64,000 bases of DNA, taken from the NCBI GenBank assembly GCA_006739055.1, contig AP019702.1:4675388-4739387 (forward strand), read 5' to 3'. The notes under the pieces were generated by a model, which had not been told where the DNA came from, ran no database searches, and was given only the letters and a program-made list of their open reading frames with translations. This DNA comes from Allostella vacuolata. GTDB lineage: Bacteria > Pseudomonadota > Alphaproteobacteria > ATCC43930 > Allostellaceae. The translations under genes and the position numbers were made by a program. Below, in pieces: positions 7,350 through 15,923 of the stretch (its first letter is position 1; every line of letters begins with the position of its first letter).

Positions 7350-8695
7350 TGCACCGACTGCTCCGATGGCTCGGGCTTGGCAGGAACCTTGATCCGGGTG
7401 CCACCAAGATCGGAGCGGCCAGTCTCAAGCAGGACGAACCTGCCGTCTCGAAACCAGGTCCAGAGTTGCCGGTAGTCGGACCGCTCGCCCCCGTACCTCA
7501 GAGCGCGCCAAGCGTGCCGCCGGCATCCGTACCTGTCGCTCCAGCAATTAGCCCGCTGGAGCGGGCCGAACGGCTGAGCGCCGCCCGGGCACGGGTGGAA
7601 GCGCGCATCGCCGTCCTGGCGCAGCGCGACGCCGAGGCGATCCAGGCGCGGCGCTCACCGCAACGAGCGCCGGCCGCCGCCCGGCCGCCTGTGAACGCCA
7701 GTACCACCACGCTCGGCTTGTCCGAGCGCCCGGAGTTTCACGAATCCAGTGTCCCGAGGCTTGCGGCCGACTCTCCGCCGCCTGAAGCCAGAACATCGGC
7801 AATCCAAGGCAAGCCAGTCGAGCGACAAGACGCGAAGCCTTCCCTGGCCACGCCGGCCGAACGGGCAGAACGTCTGCGCGCCGTCCGCGAGCGGATTGAT
7901 TCCAGGCTGGCGGTACTGGCCCAGCGCGAAGCCGAAATGCTGGAAGCAGAGCGTGCCAAACTGCCGGCCCCGGCCCCGCCTCGCCTGCAGACGAACACTG
8001 CGCCCGAGCTTCGGCAAATCGAGGCGGCCGTCCCGGCTGCAGGGAGCGCTTCCGCCCCCGGGCACCTGGCGACGATCGTCTTCCTCGACGTGGAGACCAC
8101 CGGCTTGGAGAGTTATGCCCGGATCGTGACACTGGGAATGGTCTGGATCGGCCTCGACGGCAACCTGCACAAGGTTCACCTGGTCTTCGATCCGCGAAAG
8201 GACTCCCATCCCGATGCGGCCCGCATCCACGGTTGGGACGACTGGACGCTGAGATACCAGGATCTGTTCGTCGACCATGCCCAGCAGATCCACGACATCC
8301 TCGGCAGCGCCTCGCTGGTGGTTGCCCACAATGCCGGTTTCGACCTTTCGTTCCTGGCGCGCGAATTTCGCAAAGTTGGCCTTGCCTGGCCGGATGTCGA
8401 AGCGAAATGCACGATGGAGATGGCTCGCCAGCGCTGGCCTCGAGAGCGCGTCGGGCTCGACGCCTGCCTGGCGCGCATCGGTATCGCCAGAAGGGGACGC
8501 CGGCATGGTGCGCTGGAAGACGCGCTTCTCGCGATGCAACTCTTCTGTGCGCTTGGTGGGACGAAGCCCCTTGCCGTCGCCGGTTCGCTGATCCCGCCTA
8601 CCAATTTTCGAGAAGTGCCGCCGCGACCGGATGGCCCGCTGCCGCGACGCACGCCCAAGAAGCGACGCATGATCACCCCGACGCCCCAGTCTTGA
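7346..8695 (+). CDS. DEDDh 3'-5' exonuclease domain protein with repeated N-terminal helices
   Basis: A 449-residue protein. Residues 240-400 form a DEDDh exonuclease of the DnaQ/RNase T type: VFLDVETTGLE gives Asp248 and Glu250, VAHNAGFDLSFL gives Asp333, and HGALEDALLAMQLF gives His387 and Asp392. The family removes nucleotides from DNA or RNA 3' ends with two metal ions. The first 230 residues are Pro/Ala-rich and hold two copies of a charged helical segment (RAERL...RIAVLAQRDAE at 71-101, RAERL...RLAVLAQREAE at 171-201), exactly 100 residues apart. Third codon positions are less GC-biased than in the neighbours, suggesting recent acquisition. It is bracketed by the adaptor gene end and a degenerate copy of that end. 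Confidence 0.85.
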   Translation: MMHRLLRWLGLGRNLDPGATKIGAASLKQDEPAVSKPGPELPVVGPLAPVPQSAPSVPPASVPVAPAISPLERAERLSAARARVEARIAVLAQRDAEAIQARRSPQRAPAAARPPVNASTTTLGLSERPEFHESSVPRLAADSPPPEARTSAIQGKPVERQDAKPSLATPAERAERLRAVRERIDSRLAVLAQREAEMLEAERAKLPAPAPPRLQTNTAPELRQIEAAVPAAGSASAPGHLATIVFLDVETTGLESYARIVTLGMVWIGLDGNLHKVHLVFDPRKDSHPDAARIHGWDDWTLRYQDLFVDHAQQIHDILGSASLVVAHNAGFDLSFLAREFRKVGLAWPDVEAKCTMEMARQRWPRERVGLDACLARIGIARRGRRHGALEDALLAMQLFCALGGTKPLAVAGSLIPPTNFREVPPRPDGPLPRRTPKKRRMITPTPQS

Positions 8696-8700
8696 AGGGG

Positions 8701-8784
8701 ACCAGACGTCAGAGCGCGGGAAGCATCGGCGACCTTCTCGGCGGCGACGCCGATGCGTCAGCCGGGGCGCAGACGGCGCGATAG
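8701..8784 (+). pseudogene. Degenerate second copy of the emrA-like gene 3' end
   Basis: In frame this reads TRRQ, then AGSIGDLLGGDADAS...TAR and a TAG stop. The adaptor C-terminus (6937-7042) reads TRRQ...LGSIGDLLGGNANAS...GR and TAG. The block agcatcggcgacc-ctcggcggc is nearly identical in DNA; the copy lacks a few codons and has no start. It follows the exonuclease gene by five bases. The stretch 8696-8803 holds nothing else that I can see. Confidence 0.7.
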
Positions 8785-8803
8785 CCGGTCGGGGGCGCGC
8801 GGG

Positions 8804-10012
8804 CTACCGCAGCGCCCGGGCGACGGCGGCGAAGAAGGCGTCGTCGTTGATTTCCAGCCGCATGCGCATGCTGGGCTTGGACCGCGCGCTCAGCACCACG
8901 ACGACCAGCTCCTCGCGCGGGTTGACGTGGATGAACTGGCCATAGATGCCCTCGGCCTGGAAGCTGCCGGCGAGGTCCGGGTCGTCCAGCACCGGGATCC
9001 ACCACATGTAGCCGTAGGGGACGCGCGTGCCACAGGCGAGGTAGGGCGCGCCGGCCTCGGCGAACCAACCCTCGGGCAGGATCGGGCGGCCGTCGACCAT
9101 GCCGCCCTCCAGCACGAACCGGCCGAAGCGGGCATAGTCGCGCAGGGTCGCCGTCATGCCGCTGCCCGACACCGTCATCCCGCCCGGGCTCTCCAGCCAC
9201 CAGGTGGCGTCCTCCTCCATGCCGATGCGCGACCAGATCCGGGCCGACAGGTAGTCGGCCAGGTTCATCCCCGTCGCGCCCTCCATCAGCGCCCCGACGA
9301 GGTAGGACTCGCCGGTGCTGTAGTTCCAGGCCGCCCCCGGCGGCACCTGCCGCGGCAGGCGGCCCATGTGCGCGACGATGGCGCCCGGCTGCCAGGCGAA
9401 CTGCTTCTCCAGGAGCTGGCGGCGGTCCGACCGCGGGTCGACATAGTCCTCGCTCCAGCGCACGCCGGACGCCATGCGCAGGAGCTGGCGGACCGAGACG
9501 TCGGCATAGGCCCCGCCGACCGCGACATAGTCGGTGACCGGATCGTCGAGGCTGCGGATATGCCCCTCGGCCAAGGCGACGCCGACCAGGGTGGAGGCGA
9601 ACGACTTGGCGAGCGAGCAGGACCACCATTGCGTCTGCGGGCCGATGCCGAGGTCGTACACCTCCGCCGCCACCCGGCCCCGCTTCAGCACCAGCAGGCC
9701 GGCCACCCGGTTGACCGACAGGTAGTCGTAGAGGTCCCAGGTCCGCCCGCCATGGCGGATGGCGAGCGGCGGCAGGCCCCCGTCCGCTGGCGGCAGCGGC
9801 CGGGTCCCGACGCCGCGGGCGATCGTGCGGCATGGGAAGACGCGGCCGGGGCCGCTCATCCGCTCGACCACCGCGGCCGGCACCATCTGGCCGCCATACC
9901 AGCGCCGCAGCTCGTCCCGCTCGGCCGGATCCATGCCGCCGGCCCCCATCCCGTCCACCGCATTCGTCCTCGTCACCCGCCCCGCCCCCCCGCTATGGCC
10001 GGCAGCGCTCAT
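8804..10012 (-). CDS. Serine hydrolase of the beta-lactamase/esterase (class C) family
   Basis: A penicillin-binding-protein-like serine hydrolase of about 400 residues. The SxxK nucleophile motif is WWSCSLAKSFAS, the second motif is YST in WNYSTGESYLVGA, and the C-terminal strand carries GIYGQFIHVN in place of KTG. Such EstB/6-aminohexanoate-dimer-hydrolase-like proteins cleave esters or linear amides. The start is uncertain: ATG at 10012, 9949 or 9934 would all work, and the conserved part begins after the last. No signal peptide is evident, so it is probably cytoplasmic. The gene is divergent from the FAD oxidoreductase. Confidence 0.85.
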   Translation of the reverse strand: MSAAGHSGGAGRVTRTNAVDGMGAGGMDPAERDELRRWYGGQMVPAAVVERMSGPGRVFPCRTIARGVGTRPLPPADGGLPPLAIRHGGRTWDLYDYLSVNRVAGLLVLKRGRVAAEVYDLGIGPQTQWWSCSLAKSFASTLVGVALAEGHIRSLDDPVTDYVAVGGAYADVSVRQLLRMASGVRWSEDYVDPRSDRRQLLEKQFAWQPGAIVAHMGRLPRQVPPGAAWNYSTGESYLVGALMEGATGMNLADYLSARIWSRIGMEEDATWWLESPGGMTVSGSGMTATLRDYARFGRFVLEGGMVDGRPILPEGWFAEAGAPYLACGTRVPYGYMWWIPVLDDPDLAGSFQAEGIYGQFIHVNPREELVVVVLSARSKPSMRMRLEINDDAFFAAVARALR

Positions 10013-10133
10013 GCCACGGCCGCCCTGCGGAAGTCGAGCGACCCGGCGCATGGCATGGCGGGCCCGGACCTGGACCCGGCGGACGATCCGTGACATCGAC
10101 ACCGGACCGCCGCCACAGACGGCCGCGAGGACC

Positions 10134-11516
10134 ATGACGATGGACGCCCGCCCGATGCCCAGCCCCGACCCCGCCCCCGACCCGCTGGCGCCAGACGACG
10201 CGGCCGCCCATCCGGCCCCCCGGCCCGAAGCCGTGCCACGCACGGCCGATGTCGTGATCATCGGCGGGGGCATCGTCGGCGCGGCCTCGGCCTGGTACCT
10301 CGCCCGGCGCGGCGCGCGGGTGGTGCTGGTGGAGAAGGACCGGGTCGCCGGGCAGCAGTCCGGGCGCAACTGGGGCTTCGTGCGCACCCAGTACCGCGAC
10401 CCGGCCGAGCTGCCGCTCGCGGTCGAGGCGCTGTCGATCTGGCCAGGGCTCGCGGCCGAGCTGGAACAGGACATCGGCTGGCGCCGCACCGGCTGCGTCT
10501 TCCTGGCCGGGGACGAGGCCGAGCGCGCCCGCTTCCAGGCCTGGCAACAGGCCAACCGCCAGGCCGCGCGGGACGCCCGCCTGCTGTCGCCGGCCGAGGT
10601 GGCCGGGCTGCTGCCGGCGCTGGCGGGCCGGGCGGACGGGGCGCTCTACACCCCGTCCGACGGGCAGGCCGAGCCCATGCTGGCGACGAGGGCCTTCGCC
10701 CGCGCCGCCGAACGCGCCGGGGCCCGGGTGCTGGAGGGATGCGGCGCGCTGGCGATCGAGACCGAGGGCGGCCGCGTCGCCGGGGTCCGCACCGAGCATG
10801 GCCCGATCCGCTGCCGGACGGTCGTCTGCGCGGCGGGCGCCCAGAGCCACCGCTTCCTGGCGCCGCTCGGCCTGCCGCTGCCGCAGCAGGTGGTGCGCAG
10901 CACGGTGTCGCTGACGACGCCGGTCACGGACCTGCCCCGGGCCTGCTTCTGCGGCTTCGGCCTCGGCCTGCGGCAGCGTGCCGACGGCGCCTGCATCATC
11001 GCCGACGATGCGCGGACCGACGTCGACCTGACGCTCGATTCCTTCCGTGCCGCCCGCTTCTTCGTGCCGGAACTGCTGCGCCAGCGGCGGAGCTTCGCGC
11101 TGCACCTGGGCCGGGGCTTCGTCGACGAGCTGCGCCACCGGCTGACGACGCCGCGGGAGGATCGCCCGCTGCTGCCTCGCCGGCCGCGGATACCGGCGAA
11201 CGCAGTCCGGGCGGCGCGCACGCTGGAACGGCTCCGCGCGCGCTTTCCGGGCGCGGGCGCGGTCGGGATCGCCCGGTCCTGGGCCGGCCTGATCGACGTC
11301 CTGCCGGACGCGCTGCCGGTCATCGACCGGCCCGGCGCCGTTCCCGGCCTGGTGGTGGCCACCGGCTTCTCCGGCCATGGATTCGGCCTCGGACCGGCGG
11401 TCGGCCGCCATGTCGCGTCACTCGCCCTGGGCGAGGCCGCGGCCGAGGCGATCCGGCCCTTCGCCCTCGACCGCTTCGCGCGGGGCACCTTTGGCCGGCC
11501 GCACGCCTCGCTGTGA
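10134..11516 (+). CDS. FAD-dependent oxidoreductase (DAO/glycine oxidase family)
   Basis: A 460-residue flavoprotein. The dinucleotide-binding motif VVIIGGGIVGAASAWYL is followed by the ribose-binding acid in VVLVEKD. It ends with the DAO C-terminal flavin loop ATGFSGHGFGLGPAVG. The family oxidises primary or secondary amines (amino acids, sarcosine-like compounds) at FAD. The N-terminus has about 35 extra Pro/Ala-rich residues before the Rossmann fold, so a start later than ATG 10134 cannot be excluded, although GAGG precedes this one. Convergent with the ketopantoate-reductase-like gene. Substrate unknown. Confidence 0.88.
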   Translation: MTMDARPMPSPDPAPDPLAPDDAAAHPAPRPEAVPRTADVVIIGGGIVGAASAWYLARRGARVVLVEKDRVAGQQSGRNWGFVRTQYRDPAELPLAVEALSIWPGLAAELEQDIGWRRTGCVFLAGDEAERARFQAWQQANRQAARDARLLSPAEVAGLLPALAGRADGALYTPSDGQAEPMLATRAFARAAERAGARVLEGCGALAIETEGGRVAGVRTEHGPIRCRTVVCAAGAQSHRFLAPLGLPLPQQVVRSTVSLTTPVTDLPRACFCGFGLGLRQRADGACIIADDARTDVDLTLDSFRAARFFVPELLRQRRSFALHLGRGFVDELRHRLTTPREDRPLLPRRPRIPANAVRAARTLERLRARFPGAGAVGIARSWAGLIDVLPDALPVIDRPGAVPGLVVATGFSGHGFGLGPAVGRHVASLALGEAAAEAIRPFALDRFARGTFGRPHASL

Positions 11517-11533
11517 CGCGCGGCGGCCGCCGG

Positions 11534-12430
11534 TCAGCCGGCGTAGGTCGATTCCTGCAGTTTCACCATCACCAGCAGGGCGCGGTTGACCGGGGTCGGG
11601 ATGCCGAGCTCGCGGCCCCGGCGGACGACATAGCCGTTCAGGTGCTCGATCTCGGTCGGCTTGCGGCGGGCCATGTCCTGGGCGGTGGAGGAATATTGCC
11701 CCGGCATGCTTCGTGCGACCCCCAGGACCATGTCCTTGACGCCGTCGGGCAGGGCGATGCCCAGGCCGCGGGCCACCGCCAGGCACTCGTCGACGACGTC
11801 CGCCATCACGTCGGTGACGCCGGGCACCGCCACCATGTGGCCGTAGGAGACCTGGGCCACCGCGGACAGCGCGTTGTGGGCACAGTTCGTGACGAGCTTG
11901 CCCCACAGCGCCGCCGCGACCTGGGCCGACACGGTGGTCGGGATGCCCGCCGCCTCGAACGCGGCCCGGATCGCCTCGCCGGCGGGCGACGGGCCGACCA
12001 CGATGTCGCCGCGGCCGTGATGCTTCACATGGCCCGGCCCGGCCATGCCGGCCGCGACATAGACCACCGCCGGCACCACCGGCCGCCCCAGCACGGCTGC
12101 CAGGCGCTCGGCATTGTCGACCCCGTTCTGGAACGAGAAGATGGTGGCGTCCGGCTTCAGGTGGGGCCGGATCGCCGCTCCGGCGCTCTCGGTGTCCGTC
12201 GACTTGACGCAGAACAGCACCACGTCCGCATCGGCCAGGGCGGCGGGCGAAGTGTCGGCGCGGACCGCCACCGCATCGTCGAACCCGGCCATCTCCAGCC
12301 GCAGGCCGCCCGCTTCGACCCGGTCGACCAGCGCCTGCCGGCCGATCAGGGTGACGGCATGTCCGGCGCGCGCCAGCGTCGCCCCGTAGTAGCAGCCGAC
12401 CGCCCCCGCACCCATGACAGCAATGTTCAT
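11534..12430 (-). CDS. Ketopantoate reductase family (PanE/ApbA) protein
   Basis: A 298-residue NADPH-dependent 2-oxoacid reductase fold. The N-terminal Rossmann motif is MNIAVMGAGAVGCYYG. The substrate-binding lysine is in ALWGKLVTNCAHNALSA, and the C-terminal motif SSTAQDMARRKPTEIEHLNG is typical. PanE reduces 2-dehydropantoate to pantoate, but many paralogues in catabolic loci act on other 2-oxoacids. Here the setting is not pantothenate synthesis, and a second family member is encoded at 61012-61941, so the role is open. ATG at 12430 has GGAGAG before it. Confidence 0.88.
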   Translation of the reverse strand: MNIAVMGAGAVGCYYGATLARAGHAVTLIGRQALVDRVEAGGLRLEMAGFDDAVAVRADTSPAALADADVVLFCVKSTDTESAGAAIRPHLKPDATIFSFQNGVDNAERLAAVLGRPVVPAVVYVAAGMAGPGHVKHHGRGDIVVGPSPAGEAIRAAFEAAGIPTTVSAQVAAALWGKLVTNCAHNALSAVAQVSYGHMVAVPGVTDVMADVVDECLAVARGLGIALPDGVKDMVLGVARSMPGQYSSTAQDMARRKPTEIEHLNGYVVRRGRELGIPTPVNRALLVMVKLQESTYAG

Positions 12431-12576
12431 CTTCGCTCTCTCTCCGCGATCGTCCCGGCGTTCCGGCGTTCCGGACACCATACCGGCCAGATGAATGGTT
12501 CGGGAACGCTGGTGCGGCGCGGAGCATAAAAGATGGCAGGCGCGGCGTTGCTCTGGCCTGCTGCTCCTGTTCGGCC

Positions 12577-13107
12577 TCACTTGTCCGGGTCACGGAGCGC
12601 CGCCTCTATCGCGGCAGAGCGCAAGGTCCGTAAAGGGTCGCCGCGCCAGATCGCATCCTCAATATCGTCACCGATGGCCTCCCAGTGATCGGCTTGATAC
12701 CGGTCGCTGTCGATGTAGGTCCGAAAGGCCTCATAGAAGCCGCGCACCACGCCCTGGCGAGTGACGGGGCAACTGTGCAGGCTGAAGATCTCGCCGTCCT
12801 TATTGCACCGCAACAGGACGAGCTGCGCCGCCACCTCGTCAATATACAGGCGCGAATGGGCGAGGAAGACGAACTGCGCGACCGAGCCCTCTTCGCCGAC
12901 CAGCCATCGCGCCACATCTGCCCCGCCGACGATCTGCTCCAACCACTCGATCATCCCAGGAAACGGATCATCCAGATGCGTGCCGCAGACCTTCCAGCCG
13001 ACCGTAAGCGGCGGAACAGAAAAATCGAGGCAGCCCAGCTCCGGCGGATCAAACACGATCTCGAACTGGTCGAGCTTCCTGGCGGCGTAGGGGTCGATGT
13101 CGCTCAT
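12577..13107 (-). CDS. Hypothetical protein
   Basis: A 176-residue acidic protein that I do not recognise. It starts MSDIDPYAARKLDQFEIVFD and contains a GWKVCGTHLDDPFPGMIEWLEQI segment rich in aromatic and acidic residues, without signal peptide or membrane helix. Codon use is clearly less GC-rich than in the flanking genes, pointing to transfer. The size and composition resemble small immunity-type or phage-encoded proteins, but nothing specific supports that. The open frame continues far upstream through the opposite strand of the next gene; ATG at 13107 is chosen because composition changes there. Confidence 0.65.
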   Translation of the reverse strand: MSDIDPYAARKLDQFEIVFDPPELGCLDFSVPPLTVGWKVCGTHLDDPFPGMIEWLEQIVGGADVARWLVGEEGSVAQFVFLAHSRLYIDEVAAQLVLLRCNKDGEIFSLHSCPVTRQGVVRGFYEAFRTYIDSDRYQADHWEAIGDDIEDAIWRGDPLRTLRSAAIEAALRDPDK

Positions 13108-13215
13108 GCATCCATGTCCAAGCGATCGAGCGGTGGGATTTCTCAGCCACCCAATTGACCCATCCCCGGAGGTTCGAGAGTGTTGCGGGCCTGGCTGACG
13201 AAGGAAAGCGATTCC

Positions 13216-15756
13216 ATGCACAAGGTGGACGCGGCGCGCATCGATCTGGCGGAGGAGTACCGGGCCAACCCGGTGGGGCCGCATAGCCCCGAGTTGCAGA
13301 AGCTGCTGAAGATCCTGCGCTGGGACCCGATCTACGACCGCTTCCTCGCCGTCCAGCCGGAGCGCGGCGGCCCCTTCCAGCTGGCGCGGACCACGGGGCC
13401 CAAGGGCAACCCGATGGCGATCCACGGGGGCCCCGGCTACGCGACCACGGTCGAGGCGCAGTGGGCGATCTTCCGCGCGCGGTGGGAAGAGCATACGGGC
13501 GTCGCCCTGGACCTGCCGGGCGACACCACCCCGCGGGGCACGCCGGCGCCGCCGGCCCCGGGCGCCGGGCGCCGCTCCGTGCTGGCCTATTCCGACCGCT
13601 TCAGCGTCGAGAATGGCGGCCGGATCGAATTCAAGGTCAGCGCCGAGAGCCCCTACCGCGCCAGCTTCGAGCGGGTGCGCTCGGCCGACCATGTCGGCAT
13701 CGGGTTGAAGACCACGCCGATCGAGACGGCGGTCGACGGCGAGTATCCCGGCCGCCGCCAGGTGATCGCCTGCGGCTCCCATGCCGAGGTGGATTGCGGC
13801 GCGGCGCTGGCGCTGGAGAGCTTCACCCTGCTGGCCCGGGTCTGGCCGACCCGCCCGGCGCTGGGCCGGTGGCAGGCGATCCTCGGCAACTGGACCGAGG
13901 GCCAGGGCGGCTATGCGCTGGGCCTGGACGAGGCCGGCGTCCTCTCCCTGCGCATCGGCGACGGCACCCGGCAGGCGATCGCCGGCACCGGCAAGGCGCT
14001 GCTGGAGCGGCACTGGTACCTGGTCGCCGTCAGCTACGATGCCGCGACCGGCGATGCCTGGATCGGCCAGCGGCCGCTGCACCGCTACGCGGCACACGGG
14101 GACACGACCGCGGAAGGATCGGCCGGGCTCGGGCTGCGGCCGGCGCGGCCGGACGGGTTCCGGATCGCCGCCTGGCGCGAGGCCGGAGGGGCCGGCGCCC
14201 TCTACAATGGCAAGATCGACGGCCCGGCGGTGGCCGGCCGGGCGCTGACGGCGGCCGAGCGGTCGGCGCTGCTGCGCGATGCCGCCGTGCCGGACCTGGG
14301 CGACGCCCTGGCGGCCGCCTGGGACTTCGGCCGGGAGATCCCCACGACCCGGATCGTCGACACCTCGCCGCACGGCCGTCACGGCCGCACCGTCAACCTG
14401 CCGACCCGGGCGATGAAGGGCTGGAACTGGGACGGCAGCGAATACAACTGGACGCACAAGCCGGAGCATTACGGCGCCATCCATTTCCACGACGACGACC
14501 TCTACGACTGCGGCTGGGACACCGACTTCGCCTTCGAGGTGCCGGACGACCTGCCGAGCGGGCTCTACTGCGCGCGCCTGTCGCGCGGCGCCGAGGACGA
14601 CTATGTCCCGTTCGTCGTCCGCCCGCCCCGCGGCACCGCCCGGGCGCCGCTGGCGCTGCTCCTGCCCACGGCCAGCTACTGGGCCTATGGCAACACCCAC
14701 CACCACCTCGAATGGCAGGATGGCGAGAACGTCCGCGGCGTCTTCACCACCCTCGATGCCACCACCCTCTTCCTGCACGAGCATCCCGAATATGGCTGCT
14801 CGCTCTACGACCACCACAGCGACGGCAGCGGGGTCTGCTACGCCTCGCGCCTGCGTCCGGTCCTCAATATGCGGCCGCGGGAACGGCTGTGGCAGCTGCC
14901 GGCCGACACCCACATCATCGACTGGCTGGAGGAGAAGGGCATCGCCTTCGACATCCTGACCGAGGACGACCTGGACGCCGAGGGCGTCGACATGCTGGCG
15001 CCCTACAAGTGCGTCCTGACCGGGACCCACCCGGAATACCCGTCGAAACCCATGATGGACGCCTTCGCCGCTTTCCAGGAGCAGGGCGGCCGCTTCGTCT
15101 ACCTGGGCGGCAACGGCTTCTACTGGCGCACCTCCTACCACCCGGAGTTGCCCGGCGTGATCGAGATGCGGCGCGCCGAGGACGGCATCCGCAGCTGGCT
15201 GGCCGAAGGCGGCGAGTACCATCACAGCTTCACCGGCGAGCTGGGCGGCATGTGGCGGCGCATGGGCCGGGCGCCGCAGACGGTAGCGGGCGTGGGCATG
15301 ACCGCCCAGGGCTTCGACGTCTCGACCTATTTCGAGCGCACGCCGGCCAGCTTCGACCCGCGCGTCGCGTTTGCCTTCGAGGGCGTCGGCGCGGACGAGC
15401 GCATCGGCCAGTTCGGGCTGATCGGCGGCGGCGCGGCCGGCTGGGAGATCGATCGCGCCGACACCGCGCTCGGGACCCCGCCCCACGCGCTGGTGGTCGC
15501 CACCGCCACCGACTTCACCTCCGCCTATCACTGGATGAAGGAGGAGCTGACCCACACCCACTCCGCCATCACCGGGGAGACCTGCCCCTACGTGCGCTGC
15601 GACATGGTGTTCTACGAGACGCCGAACGGGGGGGCTGCCTTCTCCACCAGCTCGATCGCCTGGGCGGGCGCCCTCTCCCACAACGGCTACGACAACAACG
15701 TCTCGCGCATCACCGAGAACGTCATCCGCCGCTTCATCGACCCGGCCCCGCTCTGA
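13216..15756 (+). CDS. Single-chain N,N-dimethylformamidase-like amidohydrolase (alpha and beta fused)
   Basis: An 846-residue protein matching the large subunit of N,N-dimethylformamidase (an Fe enzyme that splits dimethylformamide to dimethylamine and formate), with an N-terminal segment of about 100 residues resembling the separate small subunit. A LamG/ConA-like beta-sandwich occupies about 190-345. The catalytic part keeps the segments that hold the iron ligands: SYWAYGN (Tyr488/491), CSLYDHHSDG (Tyr531), THPEYPS (His605, Glu607) and GGNGFYW (Asn633). These fit the published 2-Tyr-1-carboxylate site of the Paracoccus enzyme, as I remember it, with a constant offset. ATG 13216 follows GGAAAG. 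The true substrate may be another N-substituted amide. Confidence 0.85.
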   Translation: MHKVDAARIDLAEEYRANPVGPHSPELQKLLKILRWDPIYDRFLAVQPERGGPFQLARTTGPKGNPMAIHGGPGYATTVEAQWAIFRARWEEHTGVALDLPGDTTPRGTPAPPAPGAGRRSVLAYSDRFSVENGGRIEFKVSAESPYRASFERVRSADHVGIGLKTTPIETAVDGEYPGRRQVIACGSHAEVDCGAALALESFTLLARVWPTRPALGRWQAILGNWTEGQGGYALGLDEAGVLSLRIGDGTRQAIAGTGKALLERHWYLVAVSYDAATGDAWIGQRPLHRYAAHGDTTAEGSAGLGLRPARPDGFRIAAWREAGGAGALYNGKIDGPAVAGRALTAAERSALLRDAAVPDLGDALAAAWDFGREIPTTRIVDTSPHGRHGRTVNLPTRAMKGWNWDGSEYNWTHKPEHYGAIHFHDDDLYDCGWDTDFAFEVPDDLPSGLYCARLSRGAEDDYVPFVVRPPRGTARAPLALLLPTASYWAYGNTHHHLEWQDGENVRGVFTTLDATTLFLHEHPEYGCSLYDHHSDGSGVCYASRLRPVLNMRPRERLWQLPADTHIIDWLEEKGIAFDILTEDDLDAEGVDMLAPYKCVLTGTHPEYPSKPMMDAFAAFQEQGGRFVYLGGNGFYWRTSYHPELPGVIEMRRAEDGIRSWLAEGGEYHHSFTGELGGMWRRMGRAPQTVAGVGMTAQGFDVSTYFERTPASFDPRVAFAFEGVGADERIGQFGLIGGGAAGWEIDRADTALGTPPHALVVATATDFTSAYHWMKEELTHTHSAITGETCPYVRCDMVFYETPNGGAAFSTSSIAWAGALSHNGYDNNVSRITENVIRRFIDPAPL

Positions 15757-15760
15757 GGGC

Positions 15761-15791
15761 GGGAGGGCCGCCCGGCGCGGGCGGCCCTCCC
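15761..15791 (+). terminator. Strong hairpin after the dimethylformamidase-like gene
   Basis: A perfect 13-bp stem (15761-15773 with 15779-15791) and a 5-base loop start four bases after the stop codon. No T-run follows. It probably separates this gene from the TetR-controlled group downstream. Confidence 0.6.
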
Positions 15792-15853
15792 CCCGGGCAC
15801 ATCCCCGCCGCCCGCTCGCCCGCGGGCTGGCGCCGGCATGTGCGACTTCCATG

Positions 15854-15882
15854 TTGCAGTGAGACTATTATCTCATTATACG
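15854..15882 (+). promoter_or_regulatory. Promoter with a palindromic operator in its spacer
   Basis: TTGCAG (15854-15859) and TATACG (15877-15882) are 17 bp apart and form a plausible sigma70-type promoter. The spacer contains TGAGACTATTATCTCA (15860-15875), a 5-bp inverted repeat around six bases. Repressor binding there would block RNA polymerase. The natural candidate is the TetR protein encoded two genes downstream. The patch is AT-rich against the local background. Confidence 0.6.
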
Positions 15883-15923
15883 CCTCCCATATCAGCCGCC
15901 TGGCGGTGCGATGGAGGATGACG

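Noticed and set aside
12463-12479. Short tandem GGCGTTCC repeat
   Set aside because: Only two copies in a GC-rich gap; expected by chance and with no linked feature.
13108-15852. Long minus-strand extension upstream of the 176-residue protein (to 1091 codons)
   Set aside because: It is complementary to the dimethylformamidase-like gene, which has strong motifs; composition of the extension is that of a shadow frame.
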